From Bacteroidota bacterium (GTDB lineage Bacteria; Bacteroidota; Bacteroidia; Bacteroidales; VadinHA17): 6,248 nt of DNA. How positions within the stretch are numbered: position 1 is the first letter of the stretch; every line of letters begins with the position of its first letter. Under the pieces are notes generated by a model that was given only the letters and a program-made list of their open reading frames with translations, was not told the origin of the DNA and did not search any database. This document shows, piece after piece, positions 5,983 to 6,248 of this stretch. The stretch spans positions 1 to 6,248 of the forward strand of contig SBFZ01000287.1 in NCBI GenBank assembly GCA_006227095.1. The letters run 5' to 3'. Position numbers and translations under genes: made by a program.

Positions 5983-6248
5983 ATGTGGCCAGACAGATCA
6001 GCAAAGATATCCGGAACCCTTATTGCCTGCCTGATTGGAATATCAGTGCAGGCATTCTCACAGGAGAGTGTTCTTGACAGACCGCTAAGGCTGCCGGGAA
6101 ATACCATAAGGGCTTCCAGGGCACTGGGTGAGATCACCAGGCTCACCGGTTATCTTTTTACCTATGACACCCGGATAATCGATTCTGAAAGGACATTCTC
6201 CGTTCCGGGCCACGAAATGTCAGTAAGTGAAATCCTTGATTCTGTTGC
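5983..6248 (+). CDS. Secreted STN-domain protein, probable TonB-dependent transducer or receptor, 3' end beyond the window
   Basis: Only the first 88 residues are visible. Residues 1-26 are a signal peptide: Arg5 and Lys8, a hydrophobic core SGTLIACLIGISVQAF, and probable cleavage after AFS before Gln27. Residues 33-88 look like an STN (secretin/TonB short N-terminal) domain: a strand of the LRLPGNTIRAS type, a helix ALGEITRLTGY, then LFTYDTRIIDSERTFSVPG and the start of a second helix. In FecA-like transducers this periplasmic domain contacts FecR. Its place 18 nt after the FecR gene supports that role. Bacteroidota proteins with this start usually continue into a CarboxypepD_reg-like domain, plug and beta barrel (SusC-like or other TonB-dependent receptor), but nothing in this window proves a barrel. 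The Cys at 16 lies inside the hydrophobic core and is not in a convincing lipobox, so lipidation is unlikely. Confidence 0.85.
   Translation, partial: MWPDRSAKISGTLIACLIGISVQAFSQESVLDRPLRLPGNTIRASRALGEITRLTGYLFTYDTRIIDSERTFSVPGHEMSVSEILDSV

Noticed and set aside
5970..6077. ATG at 5970 as start of the last gene
   Set aside because: That frame ends in a stop after about 35 codons, while the frame from 5983 gives a ribosome binding site, signal peptide and STN domain.

Overview
The window most likely comes from a member of the Bacteroidota. The evidence is a FecI-type ECF sigma factor followed directly by a FecR anti-sigma factor with a Bacteroidetes-style C-terminal domain, then a secreted protein that begins with an STN domain. 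A CarboxypepD_reg-like exported protein, weak or AT-rich ribosome binding sites, and candidate promoters of the TTG / TAnnTTT type agree with this. The genus cannot be told from this stretch. Base composition looks even, near 50% GC by eye, and there is no sign of a recent insertion: no IS, integrase, tRNA or CRISPR.

Layout. The minus strand carries two genes reading leftward: a radical SAM/SPASM enzyme (3025 to 2054), then a penicillin-acylase-family Ntn hydrolase (1970 to beyond the left edge), 83 bases apart. The plus strand carries four genes reading rightward in a tight series: a 433-residue exported protein with an N-terminal CarboxypepD_reg-like domain (3137-4438), an ECF sigma factor (4457-4990), a FecR-like transmembrane anti-sigma factor (4990-5964) and the start of a secreted STN-domain protein (5983 to beyond the right edge). 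The gaps are 18 nt, a 1-nt overlap, and 18 nt, so the four are probably co-transcribed. The two groups diverge from a 111-base intergenic region at 3026-3136.

How the genes may work together. The sigma/FecR/STN trio looks like a cell-surface signalling cassette. In the known Fec model, an outer-membrane transducer uses its periplasmic STN domain to signal through FecR and release the sigma factor. The CarboxypepD_reg protein at the head of the operon is probably exported with this system; its biochemical role is unknown. The acylase and radical SAM enzyme have recognisable chemistry but no identifiable substrate, and nothing here shows that they act in one pathway.

The least expected signal is non-coding. 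Both intergenic regions flanking the radical SAM gene contain the same 13-mer (caatgatccggat). In each, its aatgatc core forms the right arm of an inverted repeat that overlaps a candidate minus-strand promoter. This may be a shared operator, but a 13-base match could also be chance. I found no convincing wholly new system; the rest is a fairly ordinary Bacteroidota neighbourhood with genes of unassigned substrate.
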